A DNA stretch of 64,000 bases from Haliotis asinina (Eukaryota; Mollusca; Gastropoda; Lepetellida; Haliotidae): positions 5,645,501 to 5,709,500 of the forward strand of contig NC_090285.1 of assembly GCF_037392515.1 (NCBI RefSeq), read 5' to 3'. A program made the position numbers and the translations under genes. Below the pieces are notes generated by a model. That model was given only the letters and a program-made list of their open reading frames with translations, did not search any database and was not told the DNA's origin. Shown piece by piece: positions 58,875 to 64,000 of the stretch (the stretch's first letter is position 1; each line of letters begins with the position of its first letter).

Positions 58875-61800
58875 CTAGGAATCCTTTTTAGCATCTCCGA
58901 ACTTGTGCTCCATCACGAAACACTTGACCTCTGTTTGGGTCATGTCGTCATCTCCCAATTCAGGGAAATCGAGACGTAGTTCTGGCACATTTAGGTCTGC
59001 TAGTGTGTCACTATGGATAAAGTCACGCCTGCCCTTCCCTGCATGGCACCTGACAGGCTCCGACGCAGGACTCTCGCTCCGACTGGAGTGGTCTGTGAAC
59101 ACACTATCTACGTCTGACAAAACGTCCAACACAGCGCCTTCTGAGGAGGCTTTGGTTACTGAGTCCTTCTTTGAGAGGAGCTCCCTGTCCCCACACCCCA
59201 CCTGCACCTCCTTCCCATTCGGCCCAAGAAACCAGTCAGACCGCTGCCGAAGTCTTTCCAGCTGTTTACGCTTCACAGAGTTGAAACGGCTCAAGCTTCT
59301 ACTGTGGTAAAACGTTTTAACTTCATTCAAATTATCCTCTACTGACTTTGGTCGCTGGAAAGGAACAGAAAACGAATGGATTACAATGGTACAATAACCA
59401 TTCTTCTCCTGATGTGAATCAATGCTGGCATACAGCAAAATAATGTGAAAGAAAATTGATACAAGGGAACTAACTTTTTAATTCTCAGTTTAAGCAGTTG
59501 CCTTCTAATGTCTTACATTTCATGTATATTTTGCCCCACTGACCAGGGCCTACATTTTTTTAAGCTCTCTTAGCGCAAAGATAGTTGTAAGTTAATGTTA
59601 TGACACTGATGTATGGCACTTACGACTATAGTAGCGCTAACAGAGCTTTGAAAATCTAGGCCCAGACCTTTAAAATAGTTCACGAACAACAATCTAAATC
59701 ATTCAGTTTTAATTCATTTAAACTTCAAAATCTATGGTCTAGGCCACAGTTCTTAATGCCTTCTAATGTCTTACATTTCATGTATATTTTGCCCCACTGA
59801 CCAGGGCCTACAGTCTTGGCCACAGTTCTTAATGTTAATTTAGAACCATCATCATACCCTGTTCAAAGTTACGATAAAATCTGACTGGCATCTGCAACCT
59901 TTCGACTACCAGTTGTCTGACAGCCATGGTGGCTGGGTGGGTTTGATCACTGACTTTGTGTACTGGCACTTAGGTGCCTGACTCTGAGACTGTGGATCAC
60001 CTAATGGAGTTGTGTGGATGTTGTCTTTCTTCACTTGCTGGTGTATTCAGTTCTGACTAGTTGACAAAAGTGAGTAGAATCCTTCATCACAGCATTGATA
60101 ACTCGCGGGCTGGCTGTCATGTTTTTTTCTAACGTTTGAATGACATATTGCTACAGGTATAGATTTGTTAAAAGTACTGTGAAAAAGCATTACGAGGAAT
60201 AGAGAGTTGCTTGTTTTATTTTGAAGTTGTTATTTCCCACAATCTAAAGTGATGTTAAAAGTCATTTGTGAAATATGATTGAGAAGTTATATTACTACAA
60301 GCACAAATCACTTGCAACTTCACATTTAAGTTTCTTTTGCGTGAATTTGAAGAGTTACAAAATTTGATTGAGATGTCATGGAAACTAATGATGTCACGAT
60401 GCACTGCAAAGCACTGTGATGCAATGTTATTGTAGGAATACTCATGGGGTATAACTGAATATCACCTGAGCCATATCTCCTGTGGAAGTAAATTTTGGCT
60501 TCTTTCTGTTTTTTAAAAAAATCATCAGATTCATTCAAATTCAAAGCGCAATGATGTGAGCTACCTTTGAAACTTCTGGTGATGGCATGAGTGAGACCTC
60601 GGGTGCAGAGACAGTGCTGACAGTGTTTCCAAGTTGGGACTCCTCCATGTCTGGGAATGGATGATGTGATGGGAACGGAGAGCTTGACTCTGGACTTTCA
60701 CTGGGAGCGTGCTCGTGCTCACGCTGGGAGTCCCCTCCGGTGCTGGTCATCTCGATGATATCATCAGAAACATCTATAAACATACCACACCAAACTTGAA
60801 TTTCACAGGAACATGTGGAAAGATACATGATGGCTGCCAAGCATGTACATCATCATGACACAAGAAAACTAATTTCCTAAATGCTATTCATACAATTCAC
60901 CAAAGGAAACTCTTAGATTAATTCATCACAATAATGGCTGATACATTGATAGGTGTTTTCTACAGTTTTGAGGTTATAGGAAACTCAAGAATGAATGAAT
61001 GGAGAGCATACTGCTTTCAAATATATCACTTACATCACATGTCAGCTTATGTGAAAGTCCAACTTTATACAGATCTGAGGTGAATATTACTCAGGTAGGA
61101 CCCTGATATGGTGCTAACAAACTTAGAAAAACTGGGGCAAGCTAGAATTTGAACCCACTATCGTAGGGGTCTGCTGAGCCCTAGGGATGCAACACTGCAG
61201 AGGGAATTGCAGCATCTCAGACAACTGGGTCCCCTTCTGGTACAATCTTGTCTTGCTAACATAGCTTATCTATGACCATGCATTCTCAGGGATATCTAGC
61301 TACTATGAGGAGGTTCTAGCTGAATACAATGCTGTCCTACTTGACAAGTCAGTGCACAGACATTCATGCTGGAATGGTGCTGACTCTAACCCTTCAGCAA
61401 CAAACTATGAACATTACTGCAGTATATGACTCAGCCAACTACTGGAATAGGTGCATATAACATGTGTCAATGGCTGTGTGAGGGGGTGTATTATATGGTA
61501 ATGGGGCGGTGAGGTAGCCAAGATGTTAAAGTGTTCATTCATGTCGCCCAAAGACCTTGGTACAATGTGTGAAGCCCATTTCTGGTGTCCCCAATCCTGA
61601 TTGATGGATTATTGCTAAAAGCAGCATAAAACCAAACTCACTCACTACAAGGTAATATTGAATGCCTGGTATGGCTGGACTTGGAAAATAGGAGGCAGGA
61701 CATTGTCTTTAACTTCTTTGTTGACACCAATGATCAGGGAAATGGTGCAGACAAACCAACTGAGATATAAACCAATGAGCATTCAATGCTGGTGACCCAG

Positions 61801-62886
61801 CTACTCCGCCAAGATGGTTATGTTTGCATGTACCACTGGTTGAGTAATCATTAGTGTACAGCACGGTATCACATAATGACAGTTATCCACGGGATTAGAT
61901 CATACTTACTGATCACCATTAAAAGTGAGTAGAAGTGAAGTGAGGTGAGGTTAACATTGTGTTCTAGATTTTCACTTTGTCTGGATCTCTGTGTTTAGCT
62001 GCTTGTACTAGTCCAGACTAATAAGTGCTGGCCCTAGATAACATGTCCCTGTTTGACATGAATACTCATGGCCAGAACTTACTGAGTCTAAAATGACCGG
62101 AATCTCCTTGTGCCAAGCAGCCATCAGGAAACAACAAATGCAGCGTAACACTGAATCAAGCCATTAACCATCAGCTCTCAGAGCAGAATCTCAATTCACT
62201 AGACCATGGGCATAATATACCACTGGCACGGGCATAAGAAATAACCTTTCTCAACAGTACTGGTGACACCCTGACCATATTTGTAATTTCTTGCATTTGA
62301 TGTAGATGAAACGCATCTGTGCATACCAAAAAGTGTTAAGTAAGAAAACTTACATGGGTTAGACTACAGAGCGAGCAGAGAAGAGGAAGCGAGAACAGGA
62401 CAATATTCACGTATCCTTTACATATTGTTGTAATTTCAGGGCTAGGTACACAATGCTACTATTTCATCAAAGCTAACTAAGACATAATAAAGATGAAAAT
62501 AATTCACTGATTTTACACAGTTATCTCCCTTACAGAACTCTCTCTTTAGTCATATACCGGTACTCAGTTCAAGGTTCAGTTTAAGCACGTTTACGGAGCA
62601 ATAAAAGCAATCAAAGTTAATTCCAGATTAATAATCTACTTGACAATGACAAATACATTCACCAAGCACAGAAAGACCACTGAATGTGAAGCATTCTTGA
62701 ATTTGGCAAACAGTCAGAAAAGCTGAAATCTAATGAAATGATGATGCTAGAGAGCCATGATTTCAGAATTATTTTGCCAGCGAATCAGCCAATGAAAAAA
62801 CAGCTTACCATGTTTCTCAAGGTCAAAGCCAAACTTTTTAGCCTCCTTCTTAAGGTAGTTATTGAAGCATCTCATTGACTCCTGGC
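58875..62886 (-). CDS. Unrecognised protein, last three coding exons of a minus-strand gene
   Basis: Coding exons 62886-62809, 60773-60565 and 59354-58875 join in phase and end at TAG (58877-58875). The visible 255 or so residues start with CFNNYLKKEAKKFGFDLEKH. A Ser/Pro/Glu-rich stretch follows (DSQREHEHAPSESPESSSPF), then a basic helix-prone segment (SLSRFNSVKRKQLERLRQRS) with DWFLGPNGKE, and a mixed-charge C-terminus containing LNVPELRLDFPELGDDDMTQ. There are no membrane segments. I do not recognise the family. The Ser-rich and Arg/Lys-rich stretches look like a regulated, partly disordered cytosolic tail. The first visible exon needs one base from an upstream exon, so the 5' part lies beyond 64000. 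Confidence 0.8.
59500..59812 (+). repeat. Exact 55-bp direct duplication
   Basis: 59500-59554 and 59758-59812 are identical (GCCTTCTAATGTCTTACATT onward to CCAGGGCCTACA). A 17-bp GGCCACAGTTCTTAATG segment is duplicated too (about 59742 and 59818). Confidence 0.9.
59545..59663 (+). repeat. MITE-like inverted repeat in an intron of the minus-strand gene
   Basis: AGGGCCTACATTTTTTTAAG and CTCTCTTAGCGC pair with GCGCTAACAGAGCTTTGAAA and ATCTAGGCCC, giving arms of about 30 bp around a loop of about 55 bp. Confidence 0.7.
61501..61650 (+). mobile_element. tRNA-headed SINE lacking its B box
   Basis: GTGAGGTAGCCAAGATGTTA, then ACCTTGGTACAATGTGTGAA and GCCCATTTCTGGTGTCCC, with a tail AAACCAAACTCACTCAC. 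The B-box segment is deleted. Confidence 0.75.
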
Positions 62887-64000
62887 CTGAACATGCAGGA
62901 ATAAACAAAACACATGCCGGGTGGGTGGTGGTGGTGGGAGGGGTGGCTCCACCCACAGGCACCCGCAGGTGCCCCCAGGTGGACCAAGAAAACACAAATA
63001 AACATTCATGTCATCAAACCAGGAAGTGTTTGGTCACCAGTCAATACCGTGATATTTCTTTGCATTTGCCTAAGCAATCTTGAACTCATGAAATTTCTCA
63101 TGAAAGTTCAGAGAAGTTTATTAATGCATGTGCCCTTGTGTGGAACAGTTAAACTACAAGAGTTCATGGGAGAAACAGGTTCAAAATCCACAATGTGGAA
63201 GACTCAATGTTATAATATTTGATAATTCAAAATGTCATTTATGAAAAGAATGCCTCAGACAAAACGAGAGGAGCCAATGTTTCCACATCTGATGACATGA
63301 AAGTGAAACAAAGAAACAGGAAATATTACACATTTATCACCACGACAGAGAAAGGAAGTTACTGTCTGTGCTACAGGATGGAGAAATCAGGTCAGGAATG
63401 TGACTCTTTGTTTATATATTAAACAGTATCTGATTTAATGTGTCCTTCAGTTAGTGCTCTAGGAGGGTTCGTGTCCTTGGGTTGATGGGAGTTGGCAACA
63501 GTCCAAAGTCTCAACAACCTAATTTTGTAGGCAAATGCATCAACTATACATTGATGATGTACAAAAACATAAGAACTGTATAATGTATTAAAGAATTAAG
63601 CAATTTAACGATTATCCCAACCAAGGCATAAAATGGAAAAGGTAAAAAACTGCAAATTGCTGCAACATTAATGATGTTCATAAGACTTCATAAGTGATTC
63701 CATATTACATACATGTCAAGTTCTCCTAAATTTGATCAAGCTGTCGAGAAGTGAACGATTTGAGGCAAGTATAAGAGTTCACGTGGAAGACCTGTTGCTA
63801 GTAGATACTACACATAATAAACTTAAACAATGACAAAACAATATGTTTGTAAATTCATAAGAGGCCAAAATTTTGTAATAATACAATACAAGTATATAAT
63901 TTCAAAGAATGTGATAAGTTTAAATCTGAAAGAAACAGCACTGGTTGCCAGAGACCCATAGGAACAGAGTGAAGACTCAGATGAGTTGACTGCCCCAATA
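62887..64000. other. Intron of the unrecognised minus-strand gene
   Basis: The AG acceptor before 62886 shows the gene continues to the right, but I find no further exon in this stretch. A GT/GGTGG-rich patch lies at 62918-62945. Confidence 0.5.

Overview
The window is animal genomic DNA with intron-rich genes and many interspersed repeats. Several dispersed elements point to a gastropod mollusc, most likely an abalone (Haliotis) or close relative. They are tRNA-headed SINEs with a GTGAAGCCCATTTCTGGTGTC-like core and an (ACTC)n tail, and a second SINE-like family containing CCAGACAATCCAGTGATCAA. The taxon call rests on recognising these repeats, not on a search.

Three protein-coding genes are supported by exons whose splice sites and reading phases join without gaps. 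(1) On the minus strand, 18118 down to 1205, lies a CCDC81 orthologue: ten coding exons, 558 codons, start codon present, 3' end beyond the left edge. It encodes two HU-like/CCDC81 domains, an acidic linker, a Cys/His cluster and a basic coiled coil. (2) On the plus strand, 35334 to 46946, lies a complete DPY19-family C-mannosyltransferase, closest to DPY19L3: 17 coding exons, 725 residues, with a non-coding 5' exon implied upstream. (3) On the minus strand, 62886 down to 58875, are the last three coding exons of a gene I do not recognise, apparently followed by a very long 3' UTR that runs down to about 51.4 kb.

Region by region: 1-18.2 kb is CCDC81. 18.2-33 kb is intergenic and holds SINEs, several MITE-like inverted repeats and a decayed tyrosine recombinase (26.8-27.5 kb). 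33.2-35.2 kb is a decayed Tc1/mariner element nested in an older repeat. 35.3-47 kb is DPY19L3, with four tandem arrays or blocks in its introns. 47-51.4 kb is DPY19L3 3' UTR or spacer. 51.4-58.9 kb is the probable 3' UTR of the third gene and contains a long E-box minisatellite. 58.9-64 kb is the 3' coding part of the third gene.

The genes look unrelated in function: CCDC81 is a centrosome/cilium-associated family, and DPY19L3 glycosylates tryptophans in the ER. I see no new multi-gene system. The more notable signals are in non-coding DNA: a tandem array that repeats an exon's own 5' splice site, a minisatellite touching a 3' splice site, a facing SINE pair that could fold into long dsRNA, an E-box palindrome array, a phase-compatible candidate alternative first exon of CCDC81, and nested or inverted transposons.
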